DNA of 64,000 bases from JAXGOI01 sp040767605 (GTDB taxonomy: Bacteria > Bacillota > Dehalobacteriia > UBA4068). A model generated the notes under the pieces. It made no database searches, had not been told where the DNA came from, and saw only the letters and a list, made by a program, of their open reading frames with translations. The position numbers were made by a program, and so were the translations under genes. Shown here one piece after another: positions 1 to 7,436 of the stretch (position 1 is the first letter of the stretch; each line of letters begins with the position of its first letter). The DNA lies in contig JAXGOI010000001.1 of NCBI GenBank assembly GCA_040767605.1, positions 1,426,001 through 1,490,000 of the forward strand. Reading direction: 5' to 3'.

Positions 1-16
1 GATACTGAAAAACAAT

Positions 17-355
17 GTGATTAAAGATAACCTGCCCCATGAAGGGGGGAAAACCCCCAATAATGCCTTTGGGGATATACTAAGGCAAAAGATTTCTCAA
101 GGCCCGGTGGTTTTCTCAAAACATGCGGAGCAAAGGCTGCAAGAAAGGAATATAGAGCTTTCCCATTATGAATTGGACAAGCTTAATGCCGCAACACAAA
201 GGGCAGGGTTAAAAGGGATAAACAATACTCTAATTTTAATGAGGGACAGGGCCTTTATTGTAAATGTACCCTCCTCCACCGTAATTACAGCCATGGATGA
301 AGACGATATGAAGGAAAATATTTTTACCCAAATTGATGGCGCTGTTATTGTATAG
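17..355 (+). CDS. Flagellar operon protein, TIGR02530 family
   Basis: Small conserved protein of Gram-positive flagellar operons, usually encoded between flgD and flgE; its exact role is not settled. The family signature FSKHAEQRLQERNIELS lies near residues 34-50, and the rest is a compact alpha/beta protein of about 110 residues, near the usual family size. The GTG at 17 has no convincing ribosome site and the frame is open to base 2, so the true start may lie outside the window. flgE follows 80 bp downstream on the same strand, as the family context predicts. Confidence 0.8.
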   Translation: MIKDNLPHEGGKTPNNAFGDILRQKISQGPVVFSKHAEQRLQERNIELSHYELDKLNAATQRAGLKGINNTLILMRDRAFIVNVPSSTVITAMDEDDMKENIFTQIDGAVIV

Positions 356-378
356 CCGGACCTTTTAAAGGGGGCTTA

Positions 379-404
379 GGAATTCCGACTACTTCGGGAA
401 TTCC
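379..404 (+). other. Intergenic hairpin before flgE
   Basis: Arms ggaattccga and tcgggaattcc pair with one bulged base around a 5-nt loop. No T-run follows and the flgE ribosome site comes next, so it is more likely an RNA-stability or processing element than a terminator. Function is inferred. Confidence 0.35.
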
Positions 405-434
405 CGGCGGCAGCCAAGAAAAGGAGAATGAATT

Positions 435-1355
435 ATGATAAAATCTATGTTTTCCGGCGTAACAGGTTTACGCGGACACCAAAATATGATGGATGTTATA
501 GGCAATAATATTGCCAATGTTAATACCGTAGGTTTTAAAGCCTCCCGGGTTGTTTTTACAGATGTTTATTATCAAACCATTAATTCCGCCAGCGGGGCTA
601 TGCTTGCAGAAGACGGAGCAGGGGGAAGAAACCCCAGCCAGGTTGGTTACGGTTCTCAAATATCTACTATTGACCTTTTAAATACTCAGGGCGGTTATAT
701 GCAAACGGATAAAATGACGGATTTATATATTTCCGGCGAGGGTTATTTTATTGTAGGTAATAGTGTGGCGGATTTAAACTATACCCGGGTGGGGAATTTT
801 ACCTTTGATGCCTATGGGTTTTTAGTTGATTCCGCCGGGAACCATATTCGCGGCGCCAGCCTTGCCTATACTATAGATGAAACCACAGGGGCCCTTACAG
901 CTACCCCGGAGCCGGGGGCGGAGCTTTTGGAAACAGACGGAGTTTACGGAAACCCCCCAACCCTGGATAAATTACGGAATATCCAAATAGATAGGAATAA
1001 TTATTCCAATGTTGCCGTAGGGGCAGACGGCAAAATTACCGGGATAAATAATACCTCCGGGCAAATAGAAATACTGGCTCAAATTGCTTTAGCCAATTTC
1101 CCTAACCCCGACGGCCTTTCTCAAACGGGGAATATGTATATGCGGGCTACCCCCAACTCCGGCACGGCCGTTTTAAGCAGCCCCAATACCACGGCAACCG
1201 GGGCTTTAAAAAGCAGCGGCTTGGAAATGTCCAATGTGGACCTTTCCAAACAGTTTACGGATATGATTGTTGCCCAAAGAGGTTTTCAGGCAAATTCCCG
1301 GGTAATTACCACCTCAGATGAAATCCTTCAGGAGCTGGTTAACCTTAAACGCTAA
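435..1355 (+). CDS. flgE: Flagellar hook protein FlgE
   Basis: Structural subunit of the extracellular hook joining rod to filament, secreted by the flagellar type III apparatus. The N-terminus (MIKSMFSGVTGLRGHQ, then the NNIANVNTVGFK rod/hook motif near residues 28-39) and the C-terminus (NVDLSKQFTDMIVAQRGFQA near 268-287) form the paired D0 helices of the hook/rod family. At 306 residues it is short for a hook protein, so the surface domain is reduced. FlgE is favoured over FlgG by position after TIGR02530 and before flbD, and because flgF- and flgG-like genes occur later. ATG start with aaaggag upstream. Confidence 0.88.
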   Translation: MIKSMFSGVTGLRGHQNMMDVIGNNIANVNTVGFKASRVVFTDVYYQTINSASGAMLAEDGAGGRNPSQVGYGSQISTIDLLNTQGGYMQTDKMTDLYISGEGYFIVGNSVADLNYTRVGNFTFDAYGFLVDSAGNHIRGASLAYTIDETTGALTATPEPGAELLETDGVYGNPPTLDKLRNIQIDRNNYSNVAVGADGKITGINNTSGQIEILAQIALANFPNPDGLSQTGNMYMRATPNSGTAVLSSPNTTATGALKSSGLEMSNVDLSKQFTDMIVAQRGFQANSRVITTSDEILQELVNLKR

Positions 1356-1366
1356 ATAGGCTTATG

Positions 1367-1388
1367 GGGAGCCGCAAAAGCGGCTCCC
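1367..1388 (+). other. Perfect 9-bp hairpin between flgE and flbD
   Basis: gggagccgc and gcggctccc pair perfectly around an AAAA loop. The flbD ribosome site (aaaggag) follows within 10 nt instead of a T-run, so this looks like an mRNA processing or stability hairpin inside the operon. That role is inferred. Confidence 0.45.
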
Positions 1389-1407
1389 TAAAGAAAGGAG
1401 CCAATAA

Positions 1408-1605
1408 GTGCTGAAATTAACTAAAATGAATCGCGAGCCTTTGTATATTAATCCCTATTTAGTGGAAATTACGGAAACAACTCCGGATACCTTGATTACC
1501 ATGTTAAGCGGCAAAAAGTATTATGTTTTAGAAACCGCCGATGAAGTAAAAACAGCCATGATAAATTATTATAGTGAGCTTAATCAGAGCAGAAGAAGAA
1601 AATAA
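1408..1605 (+). CDS. flbD: FlbD-family flagellar protein
   Basis: Short (65 aa) FlbD-family protein of Gram-positive flagellar operons; the role in motility is poorly defined, and it is not the Caulobacter FlbD regulator. The family pattern is clear: N-terminal LKLTKMN, NPYLVEITETTPDTLITM in the middle, then GKKYYVLE. It starts with GTG preceded by aaaggag at a normal distance. In relatives it is followed by motA/motB/fliL; here fliM follows after 70 bp, so those genes are absent from this position. Confidence 0.85.
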   Translation: MLKLTKMNREPLYINPYLVEITETTPDTLITMLSGKKYYVLETADEVKTAMINYYSELNQSRRRK

Positions 1606-1675
1606 GCCTTTGATTAACTATTGCACGGGTATTAAGGGCAATTATTAGGGGCAAAACGGGGAAGGTGATGCTAAA

Positions 1676-2647
1676 ATGTCTGAGGTACTGTCTCAAAGTG
1701 AAATAGATGCTATTTTAAGTAGTTTTACAGCCGGCAATGCCGAGTTTGAGGCGGAGGAAGAGGGCGGCCGCAGAATAAAAGAGTATGATTTTAAGAGCCC
1801 TAAAAAATTCTCCAAAGAGCAAACAAAGATTATTTTGGGAATTTATGAAAATTTGGCCCGGCATCTTTCTTCTTACTTCTCCGGAATTTTAAGGGCATTT
1901 TGCGAAATCAGCATTAACTCCATTGAGGAGCTGCCCTATTATGAATATAATAATGCCCTGCCGGATTCAATTCTAATCGGCCGTTATGATTTTAAATCCC
2001 TTGAGGGGGATGTTTTAGTAGATATCTCTCATAATATTACCTTTACCCTTGTGGAAAGACTTTTAGGCGGCAACGGGGAAGGCGACCCCTTAGACAGAGA
2101 ATATACAGAAATAGAAATTTCTCTGATGCAAAGGATATTCAGACAAATTGCCATAGCCTCAACAGATGCCTGGGGCAGCCTGTTGGATATGAAGTGCATT
2201 CTTAAAGAAATTGAAAGTAATGCCCGTTTGATTCAGAGTATGGCCACAGATGAGGCCGTCCTGGTTATCGTAATGGATGTTACCATAGATCAAATTAAAG
2301 GCACAATAAATTTCTGCCTGCCCTGCGTTAATTTAGAAAATATAATAGACCATTTAAGCCAAAATAAATATGCCGCTAAAAAAAGCAATGATAAAAATTA
2401 TGAGGAAGCCCTAAAGGATGCCATGGTTACCCATGTTAACGCCGCCCCTTTAATGATGAAGGCGGTTTTTGGGGAAACCGTGCTCAGCCTAAACGATATT
2501 GTTAACCTGCAGGTAGGAGATGTAATAAAGTTTGATCAGGCTGTGGGAAGCGAAATTAAGGTAAATATAAGCGAAAAAACCTGGTTTTTAGGTATACCCG
2601 GGGTAAAGAGAAATAAAAAAGTAATTAAAATCAGTAAAGTCATATAG
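1676..2647 (+). CDS. fliM: Flagellar motor switch protein FliM
   Basis: C-ring protein that binds CheY-P and passes the signal to FliG to switch rotation. The extreme N-terminus carries the CheY-P docking segment LSQSEIDAIL (residues 5-14). The middle CheC-like domain includes LVERLLGGNGEG near 126-137, and the C-terminal SpoA domain ends near 320. At 323 residues it has the normal length. ATG start with gaaggtgatg upstream; fliY starts 16 bp after its stop, so the two are co-transcribed. Confidence 0.96.
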   Translation: MSEVLSQSEIDAILSSFTAGNAEFEAEEEGGRRIKEYDFKSPKKFSKEQTKIILGIYENLARHLSSYFSGILRAFCEISINSIEELPYYEYNNALPDSILIGRYDFKSLEGDVLVDISHNITFTLVERLLGGNGEGDPLDREYTEIEISLMQRIFRQIAIASTDAWGSLLDMKCILKEIESNARLIQSMATDEAVLVIVMDVTIDQIKGTINFCLPCVNLENIIDHLSQNKYAAKKSNDKNYEEALKDAMVTHVNAAPLMMKAVFGETVLSLNDIVNLQVGDVIKFDQAVGSEIKVNISEKTWFLGIPGVKRNKKVIKISKVI

Positions 2648-2663
2648 AAAAGGGGCTGTTCTA

Positions 2664-3902
2664 ATGGTAGATATTGAAATTACAGATAAAGCGGCGGAAT
2701 TAGCCGGGGAAATGCCGGTAAGCCTGAGCAGTATCGAAAGCGATACCATAGGCGAAATTCTCAATATTAGCATGGGTTCGGCCGCCACCGCCGTATCCAC
2801 CCTCTTAGGACTGGGCGTAAGCATAACAACCCCAAGGGTTTCTATAGTTAAAACCGGGGATATGGAGCTTAAAAGCTTTGAGCCCGCCATTGGTATAGAG
2901 ATTAAATATATTGAGGGTTTAAACGGCGCCAATTATTTAATTATGAAAAGGCGGGATATCCGGGCTATTGTTAACCTTCTTATAGAGGGCAGTGTACCGG
3001 AGGAAGATAATCCCGAAGAAGAGCTGGACGATATACAGCTCAGCGCCATCAGCGAGATTATGAATCAGATGATGGGGGCTTCCAGCACCGCTTTAGCCAG
3101 TTTTTTTGGTAAAAGCATAAATATTTCTCCCCCGGATCAATTCGACCCCGCGGATATTAAAGAGATAATCGCCAAGGGCAATCATAGTGAATATGTGGTT
3201 TCCGTTATGTTTTTACTGGAGGTTGAGGGTGTTTTAAACAGCGAGTTTGTTACAATTATGCCTATTGACTTTACTAAAGAGCTGGTGGCAAATGTAATGA
3301 GCCTTATGGATGTTTCAGATGAAGCCCCGGCAGCGGCGCCGGAGGCGGAAAACGCCATGCAAATGCCCCCCGGCAATTATGATACCATTATTACCGCTCC
3401 AACCCCAAGCTTTATGCCGGGCCCCGCTCCGGCCCCGGAGCCCCCTCCGATTCCTCCGCTTCCCCCCATGCCAAGCTCTATGCCAAGTTCCATGCCGGCT
3501 TACAGCAATAATTCCGCCCCTCTTAATAATTCGGCCGGCCCTCACGGGCAGGCCCCGGCAAAACAGGAGCCGGTGCGTGTTCAAAAGCTTAAGCTGGCAA
3601 ACTTTGATGAAGACGAGGATTTTGAAGCAGCAGAGGGAAGCCAGGATAATTTCAGCCTTATTTTGGGGGTGCCTTTAGATGTTACGGTGGAAATCGGTAA
3701 AACAAAGCTGCCGGTAAAAAATATTCTTGAAATCCGCCAGGGCTCAATTATAGAGCTGGACAGGCAAGCGGGAGATCCGGCGGATATTATAGTTAACGGG
3801 CAGTTAATTGCCAAAGGGGATGTTGTGGTAATAGATGATAATTTTGGGGTCAGAATAACGGAAATTGTTTCTCAAAAGGCTATTACTAAACAACTTTCAT
3901 AA
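2664..3902 (+). CDS. fliY: FliY, motor switch protein with CheY-P phosphatase domain
   Basis: C-ring component with a CheC-type phosphatase. Two phosphatase half-sites are visible: TIGEILNISMGSA near residues 30-42 and AISEIMNQMMGAS near 128-140, both keeping the E..N residues and the downstream proline. A proline-rich linker (about 225-285; PAPEPPPIPPLPPMP) leads to a C-terminal FliN/SpoA domain (about 325-405). No cheC is encoded here, so FliY is the likely CheY-P phosphatase; this is inference. 412 aa, ATG start, directly after fliM. Confidence 0.94.
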   Translation: MVDIEITDKAAELAGEMPVSLSSIESDTIGEILNISMGSAATAVSTLLGLGVSITTPRVSIVKTGDMELKSFEPAIGIEIKYIEGLNGANYLIMKRRDIRAIVNLLIEGSVPEEDNPEEELDDIQLSAISEIMNQMMGASSTALASFFGKSINISPPDQFDPADIKEIIAKGNHSEYVVSVMFLLEVEGVLNSEFVTIMPIDFTKELVANVMSLMDVSDEAPAAAPEAENAMQMPPGNYDTIITAPTPSFMPGPAPAPEPPPIPPLPPMPSSMPSSMPAYSNNSAPLNNSAGPHGQAPAKQEPVRVQKLKLANFDEDEDFEAAEGSQDNFSLILGVPLDVTVEIGKTKLPVKNILEIRQGSIIELDRQAGDPADIIVNGQLIAKGDVVVIDDNFGVRITEIVSQKAITKQLS

Positions 3903-3962
3903 TTAATATTCTAAAAAGGGCCTATTCCAAAAGTTTTAAGAATTTGCCCGGCCTGAAAAAGT

Positions 3963-3995
3963 CAATTAAAAGGCAATTAAAAGGCAATTATAAAG
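3963..3995 (+). repeat. Three 11-bp tandem repeats before fliO
   Basis: caattaaaagg occurs twice in tandem (3963-3973, 3974-3984), followed by a partial third copy. It lies in the fliY-fliO gap, just upstream of the fliO ribosome site. Confidence 0.7.
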
Positions 3996-4012
3996 GGAGG
4001 TTAGGAGAATTT

Positions 4013-4417
4013 ATGGGGGATAATCTTTTTACCGGGCTTCTTATGCCTTTTTTAGGAGTATTGTTCATAATCTTCCTAGCCTATTGGGGTACCCGCTGGC
4101 TTTCTAAAAAATATAATCGTATCTGTACGGGCAAATACATAAAAATTCTGGAAAGAGTTGCCCTGGGCCAGGATAAAAGCCTGGTTTTAATGGAAATGGC
4201 GGAAAAGACCTATCTCTTAGGGGTAAGCCCTAAGGGCATAGATGCCATAAGCGTTTTTGAAGAAGGCCAAATAAAAGAGCCCTTAATTCCGGAAAATAAA
4301 GGGGGAGAGTTCCCCGCAATTTTTAAGAGCTTATTAAAAAAGCAGGGGCTGTTTGGTAAAAACCGGGATGACTGGCATAAGGAGGAAGATACCGGCAGGG
4401 ATGGTGAGCCGAGATGA
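4013..4417 (+). CDS. fliO: Flagellar export protein FliO
   Basis: Small bitopic membrane protein that helps assemble the FliP pore of the export gate. One membrane segment (LFTGLLMPFLGVLFIIFLAY, about residues 5-24) is followed by a basic turn and a soluble domain with the family pattern ILERVALGQDKSLVLMEM and YLLGVS. A longer frame begins at 3944, but the ATG at 4013 has the better ribosome site (aggttaggag) and puts the membrane helix at the N-terminus. It overlaps fliP by 4 bp (ATGA). Confidence 0.85.
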   Translation: MGDNLFTGLLMPFLGVLFIIFLAYWGTRWLSKKYNRICTGKYIKILERVALGQDKSLVLMEMAEKTYLLGVSPKGIDAISVFEEGQIKEPLIPENKGGEFPAIFKSLLKKQGLFGKNRDDWHKEEDTGRDGEPR

Positions 4418-5163
4418 AAAAAGCAGTTTTAATTACTCTTTTTTGCCTTATCTTAATGGTTTTTTTGCCCCAGACGGCTTTAGCCGCCCCCGATGAGGCT
4501 TTGCCTTCAATTTCTCTGAATATCGGGGGGGAGGAGGGCAATTCCGATAGTATCCGCCTGCTGCTTATAATTACGATTTTAGCCGTTGCCCCCTCTATTT
4601 TAATTATGATGACATCCTTTACCAGGATAATCATAGTATTTTCTTTTATCAGGAATGCCCTTGGCCTTCAGCAAACTCCGCCTAATCAGGTACTTATCGG
4701 CCTGGCGCTCTTCCTTAGCCTGTTTATAATGTCCCCGGTAATAGATGAAATTAATACCCAGGCCTATGCGCCTTATTCTCAGGGAGAAATAACCCAAACC
4801 GAAGCTATGGGTAAAGCCTCTGTCCCTTTGCGAAACTTTATGCTTAAACAAACAAATAATACGGATTTAAAGCTTTTTCTGAATTTATCCCATGAGCCTC
4901 AGCCGGAAACTTTAGATACTATTAAAATGCGGATTATTATCCCGGCTTTTATTACCAGCGAGCTTAAGCGGGCATTTACTATCGGTTTTATGATATTTTT
5001 ACCCTTTATAATTATAGATATGGTTGTGGCCAGCGTTTTAATGTCTATGGGGATGATGATGGTGCCCCCGGTTATGATATCTCTGCCATTTAAAATAATG
5101 TTATTTGTTTTAGTGGACGGCTGGGGCCTGATTATTAAAACACTGGTTTTAAGCTTTAATTAA
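4414..5163 (+). CDS. fliP: Flagellar export gate protein FliP
   Basis: Core membrane subunit of the type III export gate, forming the FliPQR pore. An N-terminal signal sequence (about residues 1-25) precedes four membrane segments. Family landmarks are MMTSFTRIIIVFSFIRNALG near 65-84, TPPNQVLIGLALFL near 87-100, and the C-terminal MGMMMVPPVMISLPFKIMLF. 249 aa is normal for a precursor. Translationally coupled to fliO. Confidence 0.96.
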   Translation: MKKAVLITLFCLILMVFLPQTALAAPDEALPSISLNIGGEEGNSDSIRLLLIITILAVAPSILIMMTSFTRIIIVFSFIRNALGLQQTPPNQVLIGLALFLSLFIMSPVIDEINTQAYAPYSQGEITQTEAMGKASVPLRNFMLKQTNNTDLKLFLNLSHEPQPETLDTIKMRIIIPAFITSELKRAFTIGFMIFLPFIIIDMVVASVLMSMGMMMVPPVMISLPFKIMLFVLVDGWGLIIKTLVLSFN

Positions 5164-5168
5164 GGGGG

Positions 5169-5444
5169 GTGCTTAATATTTTACAGGGAGATTTACTGGC
5201 CATTGCCAGAGAGGCTGTAATGACAGGGCTAATGGTGGCCGCGCCTTTTCTTATTGCCAGCCTGATAATCGGGGTTATTGTTTCCGTTTTGCAGGCCGCC
5301 ACCCAAATTAATGAGCAAAGCATTGTTTTTGTGCCTAAAATAGTTGCCACAGGTTTGATAATTGTTTTTTTAGGCTCCTGGATAATAAATATAATGATAA
5401 ACTTTACTCAAAATATTTTTGGCTTTATGAATTCACTTTTATAA
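5169..5444 (+). CDS. fliQ: Flagellar export gate protein FliQ
   Basis: Two-helix membrane subunit of the FliPQR gate (about 90 aa). The helices run near residues 15-37 (MVAAPFLIASLIIGVIVSV) and 53-76; AATQINEQS is the family signature. The listed GTG lies almost inside the purine-rich ribosome site (aagggggg). Six bases after that site is ATT (5178), exactly where aligned FliQ proteins begin (ILQGDLLAIAREA versus the usual M.Q..v..lA.eA). Initiation at ATT is therefore likely. Confidence 0.92.
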   Translation: MLNILQGDLLAIAREAVMTGLMVAAPFLIASLIIGVIVSVLQAATQINEQSIVFVPKIVATGLIIVFLGSWIINIMINFTQNIFGFMNSLL

Positions 5445-5572
5445 AAAGCCGCCGCCAAGGCAAATACAAAAACAGGCTCATAAAACCCGGCCTTTAACAG
5501 GGCATATTTCAGAATGAGTTTTAACGGGTAAAAATTAATAAGAGCAAATAAATAAAAAAGGAAAAGCAAAAT

Positions 5573-6346
5573 ATGTGGGAGCTTTTTTTCGATAAATATA
5601 TGATTTTCCTGATGATATTTGCCAGAATGTCTGGGATGATTTTGTTTAACCCCTTTTTAAACCGGAGAAGCGTTTCCGCCTTTATAAAGGTCGGCCTCTC
5701 TTTCTTTTGCGCGATTATTCTTACCTTTTCTTTAAATGCGCCGGCCGTCTATTTTACCAGTAATCTGATTTTTATTGTAGCCTGCTTAAAAGAGCTTTTT
5801 ATCGGGTATTTCGGCGGCTTTATAATGCATTTATTCCTTTCTGCCGCCATTATGGCGGGGGAATTTATAGATTTACAGCTGGGCCTCAGAATGGCGGGAA
5901 TTTATGACCCTCAAAGTAATATTTCAATGCCCATTACCGGCAGTTTATTTAATCTCTTTTTTACAATTGCCTTTTTTGCAACCAATGGCCACCTGACATT
6001 TATGAAGATAATTTTTTACTCCTTTGATATTCTCCCCCCCGGGCCGGAGCTTTTTAACCCTCAGGTTTGGCAGTATATAAGCCTTTTATTTTCTCAAATT
6101 TTAATTTTGGGCTTAAAAATGGCCATGCCGGTAATCGCCATAGAAATAGTTACAGAAATGGGCTTGGGAATCTTAATGCGTACAGTGCCTCAAATTAATG
6201 TTTTTATGGTGGGTTTGCAGCTTAAACTTTTAGTCGGTTTAGTGTTAATTCTTTTGGTATTGCCGGGAATATTTGGCTTTATTGATAATATTTTGGAGCA
6301 GATGTTTGAAAATGTGCTTAACGGCTTCCGGTTAATGTCCGGCTAA
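5573..6346 (+). CDS. fliR: Flagellar export gate protein FliR
   Basis: Polytopic subunit of the export gate. The family pattern includes MIFARMSGMILFNPF near residues 13-27, a long hydrophobic repeat structure, and GEFIDLQLGLRMAGIYDPQ near 98-116, which contains the conserved cytoplasmic turn. 257 aa is usual. It lies 128 bp after fliQ with no obvious terminator between, and flhB follows closely. Confidence 0.94.
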   Translation: MWELFFDKYMIFLMIFARMSGMILFNPFLNRRSVSAFIKVGLSFFCAIILTFSLNAPAVYFTSNLIFIVACLKELFIGYFGGFIMHLFLSAAIMAGEFIDLQLGLRMAGIYDPQSNISMPITGSLFNLFFTIAFFATNGHLTFMKIIFYSFDILPPGPELFNPQVWQYISLLFSQILILGLKMAMPVIAIEIVTEMGLGILMRTVPQINVFMVGLQLKLLVGLVLILLVLPGIFGFIDNILEQMFENVLNGFRLMSG

Positions 6347-6362
6347 AATATAATTTTAAGGG

Positions 6363-7436
6363 GTGAGGAGCATAGCCGAGGGCAATAAAACAGAAAAGGC
6401 AACACCCAAACGAAGGAGAGATGAAAGAAAAAAGGGTAATATTTTTAAAAGTAAAGATATTACCAGCGCCTTGGGGGTTCTTACGGTTTTTGGCAGTCTT
6501 TGGCTTTTAAGAGGCTTCTTTTATTCTCATATAGCCGGAATTTTTCAGGAATATTTAGGCGGCTTTGCCGCCGTCAGCAGCTTAGACGGCTACGGGCATA
6601 TTTATTTGGCCTCCTTTGCCCTTCAGATTTTAATTTTAGGCCTGCCCTTGCTATTTGTAGGTATTATATCCAGCGCCGCCATGGAATTAGGCCAAAGCCG
6701 CCTTAATGTATCCTTTCAAAAAATTAAGCCGGATTTTAAACGCCTGGACCCTATTAAAGGCTTAAAAAGAATAATTACCCTCCGTTCTTTGGTGGAGCTG
6801 TTAAAATCCTCAATAAAAATTTTCATAGTAGGCTTTGTAGTCTACGGGGAAATTAATAAAAACCTGCCGGAATTTATGCGCCTTTATGATTTGGGGATTG
6901 CCCAAAGCCTTTCCTGGACAATTAAAACCATTGTTTTTATAGCCCTTAAAGCGGGCCTTGCCATGATGGTCTTAGGCATTATGGATTATCTCTATCAATG
7001 GTGGGAGTATGAGCGGCAAATCCGCATGAGCAAGCAGGAGGTTAAGGATGAATATAAGCAAATTGAGGGGAGCCCCGAGATTAAGGGCTTAATAAAAGAA
7101 AGGCAGCGTAAAATGGCTATGCACAGGATGATGCAAAGCATTAAATTTGCGGATGCCATAATCAGAAATCCCACTCATTTTGCGGTAGCCATAAAATATG
7201 ATGAAAAGAAAAGCAAAGCCCCTATTGTGCTGGCTAAGGGGCAGGATTATTTAGCCCTTAAAATTATTGAGGAGGGCAAAAAAGAAGGCATAACAATTAC
7301 GGAAAACCCGCCTCTGGCAAGAGGCCTCTATGCCGCAGTGGAAATAGGGCAGGAAATCCCCCCTGAATATTATCAGGCAGTAGCCGAGGTTTTGGCATTT
7401 GTTTATAAACTTAAAAGAAGGACGGGGCCCAGATGA
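6363..7436 (+). CDS. flhB: Flagellar export switch protein FlhB
   Basis: Autocleaving export protein that switches substrate specificity from hook to filament. Basic N-terminus (KTEKATPKRRRDERKKG), four membrane segments, then a cytoplasmic domain with the self-cleavage motif NPTH at residues 269-272. The GTG at 6363 is squeezed into the ribosome site (aaggggtg). ATA at 6372, six bases after that site, gives an N-terminus matching the family start (xAEGNKTEKATP). The true start may be ATA. Overlaps flhA by 4 bp. Confidence 0.94.
   Translation: MRSIAEGNKTEKATPKRRRDERKKGNIFKSKDITSALGVLTVFGSLWLLRGFFYSHIAGIFQEYLGGFAAVSSLDGYGHIYLASFALQILILGLPLLFVGIISSAAMELGQSRLNVSFQKIKPDFKRLDPIKGLKRIITLRSLVELLKSSIKIFIVGFVVYGEINKNLPEFMRLYDLGIAQSLSWTIKTIVFIALKAGLAMMVLGIMDYLYQWWEYERQIRMSKQEVKDEYKQIEGSPEIKGLIKERQRKMAMHRMMQSIKFADAIIRNPTHFAVAIKYDEKKSKAPIVLAKGQDYLALKIIEEGKKEGITITENPPLARGLYAAVEIGQEIPPEYYQAVAEVLAFVYKLKRRTGPR

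Noticed and set aside
3310..3678. Overlapping frame inside fliY
   Set aside because: It arises from the GC-rich proline linker of fliY; the fliY frame is strongly supported and has both domains on either side.
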